Of a DNA stretch of 64,000 nucleotides, positions 8,717 to 18,905 are shown one piece after another (the stretch's first letter is position 1; each line of letters begins with the position of its first letter). This stretch comes from Streptomyces luomodiensis. GTDB lineage: Bacteria; Actinomycetota; Actinomycetes; Streptomycetales; Streptomycetaceae. Under the pieces are notes generated by a model. It searched no databases. It saw only the letters and a program-made list of their open reading frames with translations, and was not told the origin of the DNA. The DNA is taken from positions 8,866,001-8,930,000 of the forward strand of contig NZ_CP117522.1 of the NCBI RefSeq assembly GCF_031679605.1. Direction: 5' to 3'. Position numbers and translations under genes: made by a program.

Positions 8717-9745
8717 ATGCGCAGCTTCGCCAAGTTCTCCGCCGCCACGGTCGCCGCGGCGCTCGCTCTCACCACCCTCACCGCCTGCGGCGACTCCGGC
8801 GCCTCCGGCGGCGGGGACGGCAAGGTCAAGATCATGGTGGGTGGCCTGGACAAGGTCATCTACCTGCCCGCGATGCTCACCCAGCGGCTCGGCTACTTCA
8901 CAGCGGAGGGCCTGAAGGTCCAACTGCTCACCGAGCCCGCCGGGGTGCAGGCCACCACCTCGCTGGTCGCGGGGGACGTCCAGGGCGTCGTCGGCTTCTA
9001 CGACCACACCCTCGACCTCCAGGTCAAGGGCAAGCAGGTGGAGTCCGTCGTCCAGCTCGCCCAGGCACCCGGTGAGGTCGAGGTGGTCTCCAACAAGGCG
9101 GCGGACGAGGTCAAGTCCCCCAAGGACTTCAAGGGCAAGAAGCTCGGGGTCACCGGTCTGGGCTCGTCCACGGACTTCCTGACCAAGTACCTCGCGGTCG
9201 ACAGCGGAGTGAAGACCAGCGAATTCACCCCGGTGGCGGTCGGCGCGGGCCAGACCTTCATCTCCGCCCTCAAGCAGGGCTCCATCCACGGCGGTATGAC
9301 GACCGACCCGACCGTCGCCCAGATCGTGGACCAGAAGATCGGCAAGGTCCTGATCGACATGCGCACGCCCGAGGGGTCCAAGCAGGCGCTCGGCGGTCTG
9401 TACCCCTCCTCCTCCCTCTACATGAACACCGACTGGGTGAACGGCCACAAGGAGACCGTGCAGAAGCTGGCCAACGCCTTCGTGAAGACCCTCACCTGGA
9501 TGTCCACCCACTCGGCCGAGGACATCGCCGCCAAGATGCCCAGCGACTACGCGCAGGGCGGTGCGAAGCTCTACGCGGAGTCCATCAAGAGCACCCTGCC
9601 GATGTTCACCAAGGACGGTGTGATGCCGGCGGACGGCCCGGCCACCGTCGAGCGCGTCCTCAAGGCGTTCAACCCCAACCTGAAGAACGCCACGGTGGAC
9701 CTGGAGAAGACCTACACCACCGAGTTCGCCAAGAAGGCGGGCTAG
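8717..9745 (+). CDS. ABC transporter substrate-binding lipoprotein (NMT1/SsuA family)
   Basis: A 342-residue extracellular lipoprotein. The signal peptide ends in the lipobox LTAC with Cys24 as the lipid site, followed by a Gly/Ser-rich linker. The mature domain has the NMT1/SsuA layout: an initial strand with KVKIMVGGLDKVIYLPAML, then LGYFTAEGLKVQLL, and later a GVTGLGSSTDFLTKYL segment. Members bind sulfonates, nitrate, bicarbonate, pyrimidine thiamine precursors or aromatic acids, so the ligand cannot be named. Third gene of the importer operon; a 60-bp gap follows the permease gene. Convergent with the next gene, with only 33 bp between stops. Confidence 0.87.
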   Translation: MRSFAKFSAATVAAALALTTLTACGDSGASGGGDGKVKIMVGGLDKVIYLPAMLTQRLGYFTAEGLKVQLLTEPAGVQATTSLVAGDVQGVVGFYDHTLDLQVKGKQVESVVQLAQAPGEVEVVSNKAADEVKSPKDFKGKKLGVTGLGSSTDFLTKYLAVDSGVKTSEFTPVAVGAGQTFISALKQGSIHGGMTTDPTVAQIVDQKIGKVLIDMRTPEGSKQALGGLYPSSSLYMNTDWVNGHKETVQKLANAFVKTLTWMSTHSAEDIAAKMPSDYAQGGAKLYAESIKSTLPMFTKDGVMPADGPATVERVLKAFNPNLKNATVDLEKTYTTEFAKKAG

Positions 9746-9778
9746 GACCCGCCTGGCCGCGTCCGTCGAGGTGTCCGC

Positions 9779-10891
9779 TCACCGCGGCGCCGCCGGCCGG
9801 GTGACCGTCTCGGTCAGCCGGACGGCGGCGTCCTCGGCGAACAGCCGGCGGCCCGCGGCGATACGGCGCTCCCGCGGCGCGGAGGGCTCGGTGAGCACAT
9901 CGAGCAGCCGCAGCAGCTCCCAGGAGTCCCGTGCGTGGTCCGAGAGCCCCAGCGCGGCCATCCGCCGGACGCCCTCGCGGCCATGGCCCGGGATGGGGCG
10001 GTAGCCGACCACGGGCACCCCGGTGGCCAGCGCCTCCAGCGCGGTCTGGCCGGCCGCGTTGTCCACCACGGCCCGTACGGCGGCCAGCAGACCGGGCATG
10101 TCCCGCTCCCAGCCGAGGGCGGCCACCTCCGGCAGGCGCGACAGCTCCCCGCGCAGCCGCTCGTCCCGGCCGCACACCACCACCGGCAGATACCCCGCCC
10201 CGGACAGCAGCCGCGCGGTGTCCGCCACCCGCGTACCGGCGCCCCACGCCCCCACGGACAGCAGCACCGGCGGCCTCCCGGGCGCACGCGCCCGGAAGCG
10301 CCGCCGCCACCGCGCCGCCCCCGGCGCCGGGGCGAAGAAGCGCTCCGCCACCACCGGTCCGGTGGCGAGCGACGGACGGTCCAGCGCCCGGCGCACCGTG
10401 TCCGCGGCCTCCGGGGTGACACACAGATGCAGATCGTTGCCCGGGTGCAGCCACTGGCGGTGCACCGCGAAATCGGTCACCACGACCGCGCTGGGCACCG
10501 CCAGCGCACCGCGCGCCCGGAGCCTGCCCGTCAGCTGCGCGGCCAGGTGGAACACCGGCACCACGACATCCGGCCGCTCCCGCGCCACCAGGGCCAGCAG
10601 CCGGTCCTCGGCGAGCGCGGCCAGCGGGGCGCTGCCCGGCCGCAGGCCCCTGCCGGGGCGGAAGAACACCCGGTAGATGCCCTCGTACACCACCGGCGCA
10701 CGGCGGATCGCGGCCCGGTAGAACGCGCGCAGCCCCGCCCCCACCCCGTCCGGCAGCAGCTCCAGCACATCCACCCTTCCGGCCCCCTGGCCCCGCGCCT
10801 GAAGCCTGCGCACCAGCTCAGCGGCGACCGCGTCATGCCCGGCCCCCATCCCGGCGCTCACGATGAGAAAACGTGCCGACGACGGACGCAT
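9779..10891 (-). CDS. MGDG-synthase-like glycosyltransferase (GT28 type)
   Basis: A 370-residue cytosolic or membrane-associated glycosyltransferase. The N-terminus IVSAGMGAGHDAVAAELVRRL matches the GxGHxxAA signature of monogalactosyldiacylglycerol synthase and MurG-like enzymes. The C-terminal half has the nucleotide-sugar-binding region DNAAGQTALEALATGVPVVGYRPIPGHG-like motif (given here only in part: GQTALEALATGVPVVGY). The ATG at 10891 has GGAGG five bases ahead and is preferred to 10933. It is divergent from an SDR/transporter/deacetylase operon, so a role in glycolipid or envelope polysaccharide metabolism is plausible. Sugar donor and acceptor are unknown. Confidence 0.78.
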   Translation of the reverse strand: MRPSSARFLIVSAGMGAGHDAVAAELVRRLQARGQGAGRVDVLELLPDGVGAGLRAFYRAAIRRAPVVYEGIYRVFFRPGRGLRPGSAPLAALAEDRLLALVARERPDVVVPVFHLAAQLTGRLRARGALAVPSAVVVTDFAVHRQWLHPGNDLHLCVTPEAADTVRRALDRPSLATGPVVAERFFAPAPGAARWRRRFRARAPGRPPVLLSVGAWGAGTRVADTARLLSGAGYLPVVVCGRDERLRGELSRLPEVAALGWERDMPGLLAAVRAVVDNAAGQTALEALATGVPVVGYRPIPGHGREGVRRMAALGLSDHARDSWELLRLLDVLTEPSAPRERRIAAGRRLFAEDAAVRLTETVTRPAAPR

Positions 10892-11026
10892 GGCCACCTC
10901 CGGTGGTGCGAGGCGCGGCTCCTCATGGCTCACTGGAGGTATCCGCTCCGCGTGCCGTCAAACCGCGCGCTCGACGGCCGGTGACCCAGGAGAAGCAGCC
11001 GGCCGGCGGCGAGACAGGGAGATGCC

Positions 11027-11845
11027 ATGACCCGACCCCTCCCGGACGCACCCCTCAACCGCGGTCAGGCGCGGGACACCGGGAGTCCCGCCGCCACCGG
11101 GACCAGGGTCGCGCTGGTGACCGGTGCCTCCTCGGGCATCGGCGCCGCCATCGCCGACCGGATCGCGGCCGAGGAGGGCTGGCGGCTGCTGGTCAGCGGC
11201 CGCCACCGGGAACGGCTCGACCGCGTGGCCGCCCGGACATCGGCCCTCGCCCTGCCCGTCGACCTGGCCGCGCCGGAGGGCCCGGAGGCGCTGGTCCAGG
11301 ACGCCCTCCGGGCCGCCGGACGGGTGGATCTGCTGGTCGCGGGGGCGGGCGTGGGCTGGGCCGGACCCTTCGCCACGATGCCGCCCGCCGCCATCGAACA
11401 GGTGGTCCGGGTCGATCTGCTCGCCGCGATGCGGCTGGTCCGCACGGTCGTACCCCGGATGAGGGCCGAGCGGCGCGGACACATCGTGCTCATCGGATCG
11501 GTGGCCGGGACCGTCGGGGTGCGCGGCGAGGCGGTGTACTCCGCGGCCAAGGCGGCGCTCGGGGCCTTCGCCGACGCCCTGCGCCTCGAGCTGTGCCGGG
11601 CCGGGGTGCGCGTCACCCATGTGGTCCCCGGCGTGGTGGACACCCCGTTCTTCGCCCGGCGCGGCGCCCCGTACACCCGCCGGCTGCCGCGTCCGGTGCC
11701 GCCCGAGCGGATCGCCGACGCGGTCTGGGACGCCGTCGAACGCGGACGGGACGAGGTGTACGTACCGGCCTGGATGCGGCTGCCCGCGGTGGTCCGCGCC
11801 ATGACCCCCCGGCTGTACCACCGGTTGGCCGCACGCTTCGGGTGA
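11027..11845 (+). CDS. Short-chain dehydrogenase/reductase
   Basis: A 272-residue classical SDR. The cofactor motif [16 protein letters not shown] is at about residues 32-47, the NAG-like motif appears as [10 protein letters not shown], and the catalytic Ser plus YSAAK (Tyr-x-x-x-Lys) follow in [23 protein letters not shown] spacing. The C-terminal tail is basic and contains an MRLP segment like those of lipid-linked SDRs. A GGGAG site precedes ATG 11027. First gene of an operon with a DMT-type transporter and a polysaccharide deacetylase. Substrate unknown. Confidence 0.85.
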   Translation: MTRPLPDAPLNRGQARDTGSPAATGTRVALVTGASSGIGAAIADRIAAEEGWRLLVSGRHRERLDRVAARTSALALPVDLAAPEGPEALVQDALRAAGRVDLLVAGAGVGWAGPFATMPPAAIEQVVRVDLLAAMRLVRTVVPRMRAERRGHIVLIGSVAGTVGVRGEAVYSAAKAALGAFADALRLELCRAGVRVTHVVPGVVDTPFFARRGAPYTRRLPRPVPPERIADAVWDAVERGRDEVYVPAWMRLPAVVRAMTPRLYHRLAARFG

Positions 11846-11851
11846 ACGCCG

Positions 11852-12826
11852 GTGAACGTCGCGGCCGTCGTCCTCGCCCTGCTGTCCGCACTGGGCAACG
11901 GCGCGGCGTCCGTACTCCAGCGGCGGGCCGCGATGGACCAGGTCCGGGAGGAGCGGGGCGCCCGGGGGCCGAAGCAGAACCTGCTACGGCTGACGCGTCT
12001 GCTGCGCCGCCCGTACTGGCTGGCCGGGCTGGCCGCGATGGTGGTGTCGGCGGTGGCGCAGGTGGGCGCGCTGGCCGTCGGACGGCTCTCCGTGGTCCAG
12101 CCGCTGCTGGTCAGCGAGCTGCTGTTCACCCTGGTGGTCGGCTCTCTGGTCTTCCGCCACCGCCCGGACGGCCGGACCTGGCTGTCGTTCGTGACGCTCG
12201 CCGCGGGGCTCGCGCTCTTCCTGGTGGCGGCCGATCCCTCGCACGGCCAGAACACGGCACAGAACGGCGAGTGGCTGCCCGTGGGCGTGGCGGTGGCCAT
12301 CGTCGTGGGCATCCTGATCGCGGTGGCCCGGATGCTGCGCGGGGCGGCGCGGGCCGCCACCCTCGGCTGCGCCACCGCCGCCTGTTTCGCCTGTACGGCC
12401 GCCCTGATCAAGGAGTTCACCGGGCGGTTCTCCGGCGGAGTGGCCGAGGTGTTCACCGACTGGCCGCTGTACGCGGTCTGCGCCGTGGGCCTGCTGAGCT
12501 TCCTGCTGCTGCAGAGCACCCTGCGCGCGGGGACCCTGGCCGCCTCCCAGCCCGCGCTCACCCTCGGCGACGCCCTGGTGAGCGTCACGCTGGGCTGGGT
12601 GCTGTTCGGTGAACGCGTCGAGCTGGGCCTGCGCGTCCTGCCCGAGGTGGCCGGCATCCTCCTGATGGCGGCCGGCATCGTCGGGCTGACCCGCTCGCCC
12701 GCCATGTGCGGCGGCTGGGACCAGGCCGTCCCCGGGCACCCGGACCTGGCGGCGCGGAACGCCGGAAAGCCACGGCCACCGCTCCCCGGACGGCGCGGGC
12801 ACCCGGGCGGCGGGGGGACGCCATGA
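11852..12826 (+). CDS. DMT-superfamily (EamA-like) membrane transporter
   Basis: A 324-residue integral membrane protein with about nine or ten hydrophobic segments and the repeated EamA-like pattern, for example LSVVQPLLVSELLFTLVVGS in the first half and ASQPALTLGDALVSVTLGW in the second. Such proteins move small metabolites or lipid-linked intermediates across the membrane. The GTG at 11852 is in a tandem GGTGAACG repeat that also contains the stop of the SDR gene, six bases away, so the two genes are tightly linked. The final 40 residues are polar and Pro/Gly-rich. Substrate unknown. Confidence 0.78.
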   Translation: MNVAAVVLALLSALGNGAASVLQRRAAMDQVREERGARGPKQNLLRLTRLLRRPYWLAGLAAMVVSAVAQVGALAVGRLSVVQPLLVSELLFTLVVGSLVFRHRPDGRTWLSFVTLAAGLALFLVAADPSHGQNTAQNGEWLPVGVAVAIVVGILIAVARMLRGAARAATLGCATAACFACTAALIKEFTGRFSGGVAEVFTDWPLYAVCAVGLLSFLLLQSTLRAGTLAASQPALTLGDALVSVTLGWVLFGERVELGLRVLPEVAGILLMAAGIVGLTRSPAMCGGWDQAVPGHPDLAARNAGKPRPPLPGRRGHPGGGGTP

Positions 12827-13581
12827 GCCTGCGCCACCACTGCGGTGTCCTGCTGCGCGACGCGGCGCTGCTGGCGGCGGCCGCCCACATCGCACCGGCC
12901 GGCACCTGGCTGCCCGGCCCCCGGCGCGCCCTCTTCCCCGCCCTGGCGGGCCACGGCCGGTCCGACCATGTGGCCCTCACCTTCGACGACGGACCCGATC
13001 CGCGCACCACACCGCGCTTCCTCCAGGTCCTGGACGAGCTGGAGGTGCGGGCCACCTTCTTCGTCCTGGGGGAGGGGATGACGCGCTTCCCGCGCACCAC
13101 GCTGGAGATCGTCCGCCGGGGCCATGAGCTGGCCGTCCACGGCTGGACCCACAGCCGCCCCTGGCTGCCCACACCGGCCAGGGACGCCCACGAGGTCGCC
13201 CGTACCGCCCGCGCCCTACGGCTGGCCACCGGCGCGGCACCGCGGTGGTACCGGCCGCCGTACGGCATCCTCACCGGCGGCCGCTGGCTCGCGGCGGCAC
13301 GGGCCGGACTCACCCCCGTCCTCTGGTCGGCCTGGGGACGCGACTGGTCCGCGGACGCCACCGCGCGGTCGGTGCTCGCCACCGTACGACGCGATCTGCG
13401 CGGTGGCGCCACCGTCCTGCTGCACGACACCGACCGCGCCGCGGCCCCCGGCTGCTGGCGCGCCACGCTGGCCGCGCTGCCCGCGGTGGTGGCGGAGTGC
13501 CGGGCCGCCGGCTGGGAGGTGGGACCGCTGGCCGAGCACGGGACGCGCCGATGGGCTCATGACCACCCGACACGCCGATGA
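12823..13581 (+). CDS. Polysaccharide deacetylase (NodB/CE4)
   Basis: A 252-residue carbohydrate esterase of family 4. The NodB motifs are in order: TFDDGPDPRTTPRF (catalytic Asp pair), HGWTHSRPWL (metal His), RPPYGILTGG and LLHDTD. These enzymes remove N- or O-acetyl groups from chitin-like or peptidoglycan sugars, usually outside the membrane. The N-terminal hydrophobic stretch (about residues 9-22) may be a signal anchor. ATG 12823 overlaps the transporter stop (ATGA) and follows a GGGGGGA site. Third gene of the operon, suggesting a shared role in envelope polymer modification. Confidence 0.85.
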   Translation: MSLRHHCGVLLRDAALLAAAAHIAPAGTWLPGPRRALFPALAGHGRSDHVALTFDDGPDPRTTPRFLQVLDELEVRATFFVLGEGMTRFPRTTLEIVRRGHELAVHGWTHSRPWLPTPARDAHEVARTARALRLATGAAPRWYRPPYGILTGGRWLAAARAGLTPVLWSAWGRDWSADATARSVLATVRRDLRGGATVLLHDTDRAAAPGCWRATLAALPAVVAECRAAGWEVGPLAEHGTRRWAHDHPTRR

Positions 13582-13638
13582 GCCGCCGAGCGCGGGACAC
13601 GCCGCCGAGCGCACCCGGAACACGCCGCCGGGACGGGC

Positions 13639-15108
<1,470 letters not shown>

Positions 15109-15270
15109 CGCGTGCTCTCCCAGACGGATGGCAGCCGATCCCTCACCACACACTCCGCTCACGGCCGATGCCCTCACCGCCAGTGTCGCCCCGCACCGCC
15201 CCGGCCGCATCCGGCGCCGGGGCCCCGGCCCGGAGCGGACCCGCCCCGCCGATCCGGCGCCGTCGCCAGT

Positions 15271-15301
15271 ACCCGACATGATCGGGCACAGGATGTCGGG
15301 T
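15271..15301 (+). promoter_or_regulatory. 9-bp inverted repeat operator and TAGCGT -10 upstream of AraC-GyrI gene
   Basis: ACCCGACAT (15271-15279) and ATGTCGGGT (15293-15301) are perfect inverted arms with a 13-bp spacer. They end about 20 bp before a TAGCGT -10 box at 15322-15327, so they overlap the expected -35 region of the regulator gene. They also lie in the divergent fumarase-like promoter region. Autoregulation by the AraC protein is the simplest reading. Confidence 0.5.
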
Positions 15302-15356
15302 CCGGCACCCCGTGCGCTGCCTAGCGTGGTGGTCGTCACGAGGAAGGAGACGGGGC

Positions 15357-16223
15357 GTGCTGAAGAGGCTCAACCAGGCGATGGAGCACATCGAGCGCCA
15401 CCTCGACCAGCCCATCGACGTGGCCGAACTGGCGCGCATCGCGGCCACGTCGGAGTACCACCTGCGCCGGATGTTCTCCGCGCTCGCGGGCATGCCGCTG
15501 TCGGAGTACATCCGGCGTCGGCGGCTCACCCTGGCGGGCGCGGAGGTGCTCGCGGCGCGGGAGACGCTGCTGGAGATCGCGGTGCGGTACGGCTACGGCT
15601 CGGGCGAGGCGTTCGCCAGGGCGTTCCGCGCCATGCACGGAGTCGGGCCGGGCGAGGCCCGGCGCACCGGCGCCACGCTCAGTTCGCAGCCCCGGATGGC
15701 CTTTCGTCTCATCGTCGAGGGGAGCAGCAGTATGCGTCATCGCATAGAGAACAAGCCGGACTTCGCCGTCGTCGGTCTCAAGGCCCGCGTCCCGCTGGTA
15801 CACGCGGGGCCGAACCAGGCCATCATGGACTTCGTCCGTGGTATCGGCCCGCGGACCCTGGAGCGGTTGGAGAAGCTGTCGGACCAGGAGCCGCACGGCA
15901 TCGTCGCGGTCTGTGACGACCTGGACCCCAGCCGTGCCGAGGGCACGGAACTCGACTACTACCACGGAGTGGTCACCTCCGCCGCCGCCCCCGAGGGCAC
16001 CACCGCCCTGGCCGTCCCGGCCGGCGCCTGGGCGGTCTTCACCACCTCCGGGCCGGCCCCGCAGGCCATCCAGAACCTGTGGCGGGATGTGTACACCCAG
16101 TGGTTCCCGTCGAACCCGTACCGCGGCCGCCCCGGTCCCGAGATCCTGCGCACCCGGCTGTCGCCGGACAGGACCGAGGCCGACGCCGAACTGTGGCTGC
16201 CGGTGGAGCAGGTATCCGGCTGA
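15357..16223 (+). CDS. AraC-family regulator with C-terminal GyrI-like effector domain
   Basis: A 288-residue protein. The N-terminal ~105 residues form the double helix-turn-helix of AraC/XylS proteins (IDVAELARIAATSEYHLRRMFSALAG and then YGYGSGEAFARAFRAMHG region). The C-terminal ~155 residues resemble the GyrI-like small-molecule-binding domain found in Rob and SbmC, ending LWLPVEQ. Such N-terminal-HTH/GyrI fusions usually sense hydrophobic compounds and activate detoxification genes. The GTG at 15357 follows AAGGAGA. It is divergent from the fumarase-like gene and ends into two strong hairpins. Confidence 0.85.
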   Translation: MLKRLNQAMEHIERHLDQPIDVAELARIAATSEYHLRRMFSALAGMPLSEYIRRRRLTLAGAEVLAARETLLEIAVRYGYGSGEAFARAFRAMHGVGPGEARRTGATLSSQPRMAFRLIVEGSSSMRHRIENKPDFAVVGLKARVPLVHAGPNQAIMDFVRGIGPRTLERLEKLSDQEPHGIVAVCDDLDPSRAEGTELDYYHGVVTSAAAPEGTTALAVPAGAWAVFTTSGPAPQAIQNLWRDVYTQWFPSNPYRGRPGPEILRTRLSPDRTEADAELWLPVEQVSG

Positions 16224-16261
16224 GCGGGACGGCAGGCTCCGGGAGGCGGCGCCGGCGCCTC

Positions 16262-16319
16262 GGCCGGCCCGCCGGGCCGGCCGGACCGCCGGCGCCGGCC
16301 CACGTCGGGCCGGCGCCGG
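16262..16319. terminator. Double hairpin terminator
   Basis: Two perfect inverted repeats lie in tandem between convergent genes: a 9-bp stem (16262-16270 with 16274-16282) and a 13-bp stem with a 5-base loop (16289-16301 with 16307-16319). The second ends one base before the stop codon of the minus-strand gene. Confidence 0.7.
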
Positions 16320-17270
16320 TCAGACGCGGGTGCGCAGCCGGATGAGGGTGCCGTCCGCGTCGGCCTGCATCTGCACCACGTCGCACAGCATGCGGACGCC
16401 CCACAGCCCGAAGCCGGGCTCCGCGTCGGCCGGCGGGGTGAAGCCCCACAGGGCGTCCGGGTACCAGTGGCCGGGGCCGGAGATCTCGCAGACCAGATCG
16501 CCGTCGTGGACCCAGGTGCTCAGCCGTGCCGGGGCCTCGCCGTGCCGGATCGCGGTGGCGGTCACCTCGCTCACCGCCGCGACCAGGTTGCGCAGCGCGT
16601 CATGGCCCATGCCGTGCCGGCTCGCCCGCTCGGCGACGAAGGCGCGCACCTCGTCCAGCCGGGTGGAGACGACCGGCACGGACTCGGCCGTGCGCGGGGC
16701 GGGCGGCAGGGGGCGCCGGTCGCAGGTGGCGCTGAACGGGCCGGGGTCGGTGTAGGCGTCGCTCCGCTCCGGCCCGTGGCCGTCGATGATCTCGGGGTGG
16801 GTCTGGCGCGCGTAGGCGAGGATCTCGGGGTGCAGCAGGCGGCGGTCGTAGCAGCAGATCGCGCGGGCACCGGAGTGGGCGAAGGCCGCGTTGACGATCG
16901 ACTCGTAGCGCGCCCACTCCACCACCTCGAGCGGGGTGCGGCCCTGCCACACCGGTTCGGCGATCACCCGGACCCGGCGCGGCTTCTCGGCCTTCACGAA
17001 GGAGTCGTAGGCGGCGATGGTCTTGACCGGGTGCTGGTACCAGCTGAGCGCCTCTTCGAACTGCACCGCCTTGGCGTCCTGCCCGAGCGCGTCCCGCAGC
17101 GCCGCGATGTTGGAGGTCGCGGCCACGACGGCCACCGCCTCGTCCGCCGCCAGCCCCTCCCGGAGGAAGGGGACGCAGATGTCGACCACTTCCTCCTCGT
17201 CGCGATAGAGGAATCCACGGTGCACCATCGCGTCGCGGTGGTCGGCGACGGGGCTGCTCGGGCTGGTCAT
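16320..17270 (-). CDS. MEDS-domain protein with anti-sigma-type HATPase domain
   Basis: A 316-residue protein. Residues ~15-170 match the MEDS sensory domain (HRGFLYRDEEEVVDICVPFL, then a Walker-like region and AICCYDRRLLHPEIL). Residues ~200-316 look like the RsbW/SpoIIAB-type HATPase_c fold (VAAVSEVTATAIRHGEAPARL, then GFGLWGVRMLCD). The combination is common in Streptomyces as a regulator of alternative sigma factors or a stand-alone kinase-like switch. ATG 17270 follows GGGAGGCC. No sigma or anti-sigma-antagonist gene is adjacent; the SigB/F-type factor in this window lies 26 kb away. Confidence 0.8.
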   Translation of the reverse strand: MTSPSSPVADHRDAMVHRGFLYRDEEEVVDICVPFLREGLAADEAVAVVAATSNIAALRDALGQDAKAVQFEEALSWYQHPVKTIAAYDSFVKAEKPRRVRVIAEPVWQGRTPLEVVEWARYESIVNAAFAHSGARAICCYDRRLLHPEILAYARQTHPEIIDGHGPERSDAYTDPGPFSATCDRRPLPPAPRTAESVPVVSTRLDEVRAFVAERASRHGMGHDALRNLVAAVSEVTATAIRHGEAPARLSTWVHDGDLVCEISGPGHWYPDALWGFTPPADAEPGFGLWGVRMLCDVVQMQADADGTLIRLRTRV

Positions 17271-17423
17271 CGGGCCTCCCTGGGGCTCGGCCGGCGAAAA
17301 CACGGATGTGCGTCATCGAATTACCGGACGGTATAGCGCAGTCTGCCACTTCCCGCGTCCGTCGCGCAGCCCCTTCCGGTGGTACATGGACGGCGAGTTG
17401 ATGCTGCATTAGCATCCTCGGAC

Positions 17424-18305
17424 GTGACAGAGCTGAAGTACATCAACGCAAATGGACTTGATTTCGGGTATTTCGAAGCGGGTCCGGCCGACGCCCCATT
17501 GGCGCTCTGCTTGCACGGCTTCCCGGACACCGCGCACTCCTGGCGCCATATGCTCCCCGCGCTCGCGGACGCGGGCTACCACGCCGTCGCGCCCTTCCTG
17601 CGGGGCTACGCCCCCACCGGCATTCCCGCCGACGGCGCCTACCAGGCGGGTGCGATCGCCGCGGACGCCAACGCGCTGCACGAGGCGCTCGGCGGCGACG
17701 GTGACGCCGTGCTCATCGGCCACGACTGGGGCGCCATCGCCGCCTACGGGGCCACCGCCAGCGCCCCCGAGCGCTGGCGGCGCGCCGTCACGATGTCGGT
17801 GCCTCCGCTGGGCGGTGTGCTGGCCGACTTCTTCAACTACGACTACGGCCAGTTCAAGCGCTCCTTCTACATCTTCCTGTTCCAGACGCCGCTGGCCGAG
17901 GCCGGGGCGGCGGCGCACGACATGGCCCTGATCGACGGCCTGTGGCGGGACTGGTCGCCCGGCTACCAGGACGCCGCCGAGGACATCGCGCACGTCAAGG
18001 AGAGCCTGCGGGACCCGGCCCATCTCGCCGCCGCGATCGCCTACTACCGGGCGCTGTTCGACCCGACCCGCCATGTGGCGGCGTACGCGGCCGAGCAGGA
18101 GGCCGTCACCCGGACCGGCGAGACCCCCATCCTCTACCTGCACGGCACCGACGACGGCTGCATCGGCGCCGATGTGTCCCAGCGGGCCGAGGACCACCTC
18201 CCGGCGGGCTCGCGGATGGAACTGATCGACGGCGCGGGGCACTTCCTCCACCTGGAGCGGCCCGAGCGGATCAACCGCGAGGTGCTGGCCTGGCTCGCCG
18301 AGTGA
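17424..18305 (+). CDS. Alpha/beta hydrolase (epoxide-hydrolase-like)
   Basis: A 293-residue alpha/beta hydrolase. The oxyanion motif is LHGFPDTAHSW near residue 30, the nucleophile elbow is GHDWGA (Asp nucleophile, as in epoxide hydrolases and haloalkane dehalogenases), and the late His is in GAGHFLHLE. A cap region rich in aromatic residues lies between. The GTG at 17424 has no Shine-Dalgarno; TAGCAT at 17410-17415 is placed for a leaderless transcript starting at this codon. Monocistronic, ending at the hairpin 18379-18429. Substrate unknown. Confidence 0.82.
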   Translation: MTELKYINANGLDFGYFEAGPADAPLALCLHGFPDTAHSWRHMLPALADAGYHAVAPFLRGYAPTGIPADGAYQAGAIAADANALHEALGGDGDAVLIGHDWGAIAAYGATASAPERWRRAVTMSVPPLGGVLADFFNYDYGQFKRSFYIFLFQTPLAEAGAAAHDMALIDGLWRDWSPGYQDAAEDIAHVKESLRDPAHLAAAIAYYRALFDPTRHVAAYAAEQEAVTRTGETPILYLHGTDDGCIGADVSQRAEDHLPAGSRMELIDGAGHFLHLERPERINREVLAWLAE

Positions 18306-18378
18306 CCAGGCGGCCCGGCGCGCGGACCTGACCGTCATAACGCGCCTGACCAGGGCCTTCTACTGCGGAACGCGGCAC

Positions 18379-18429
18379 GGCCGCGGCGGTGACCGGGACC
18401 GGGACGGACCCGGTGGAGCCGCCGCGGCC
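18379..18429 (+). terminator. Hairpin terminator downstream of the hydrolase gene
   Basis: A perfect 11-bp stem (18379-18389 with 18419-18429) encloses a 29-base loop that can form an inner ACCGGG/CCCGGT stem. Confidence 0.7.
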
Positions 18430-18526
18430 CGTCGCTTTACCGCCGATATACCGCCGCTGATCCGCCCTCTTCCATGCTGGACGCATCGCTACAGCCGCCC
18501 GGTCGGGACGCGTCTGGAGAGGGCCT

Positions 18527-18853
18527 GTGAACGTCGACCAGCAGCATCAGCCACATACCGGGGACGAACCCCTCTACGCCTGGCACACCTTCCAGCTCTG
18601 CGGCGGGGTGGAGGGGTCCGGTCCGAGCGGCACCTGCCGGGCCGAACACACCGCCCGCGCCTGCCTCGAAGCGGCACTCCAGGCCGCCGCGGCCCACTCC
18701 GGCGACGCGTACTCCTGGGGGCAGCTCAGCCGGGTGTCGGCGGATGTCGACCTGCCCTTCCACCTGTGGGTCCGGGACCCGGTCGCCTGGGCCGAACCGG
18801 GGCCCAGCGCCACGGTCACCTGGCGTCCGGGCGCGGCGCCGCGTCCACAGTGA
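18527..18853 (+). CDS. Small conserved-looking protein of unknown function
   Basis: A 108-residue soluble protein. The GTG at 18527 has GAGAGGG upstream. The sequence has two Cys (LCGGVEG and GTCRAEH), a helical stretch (ARACLEAALQAAAAHSG) and a C-terminal strand-rich part with FHLWVRDP. I do not recognise a family. It is followed 52 bp later by a DUF574-type methyltransferase gene on the same strand and may be cotranscribed with it. Codon usage is like its neighbours, so I consider it real. Confidence 0.6.
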   Translation: MNVDQQHQPHTGDEPLYAWHTFQLCGGVEGSGPSGTCRAEHTARACLEAALQAAAAHSGDAYSWGQLSRVSADVDLPFHLWVRDPVAWAEPGPSATVTWRPGAAPRPQ

Positions 18854-18905
18854 CCCGGGACCGTCCGCGGTGAGGCGAGGCAGTGCTATCGGTAGGGGAA
18901 TCACG

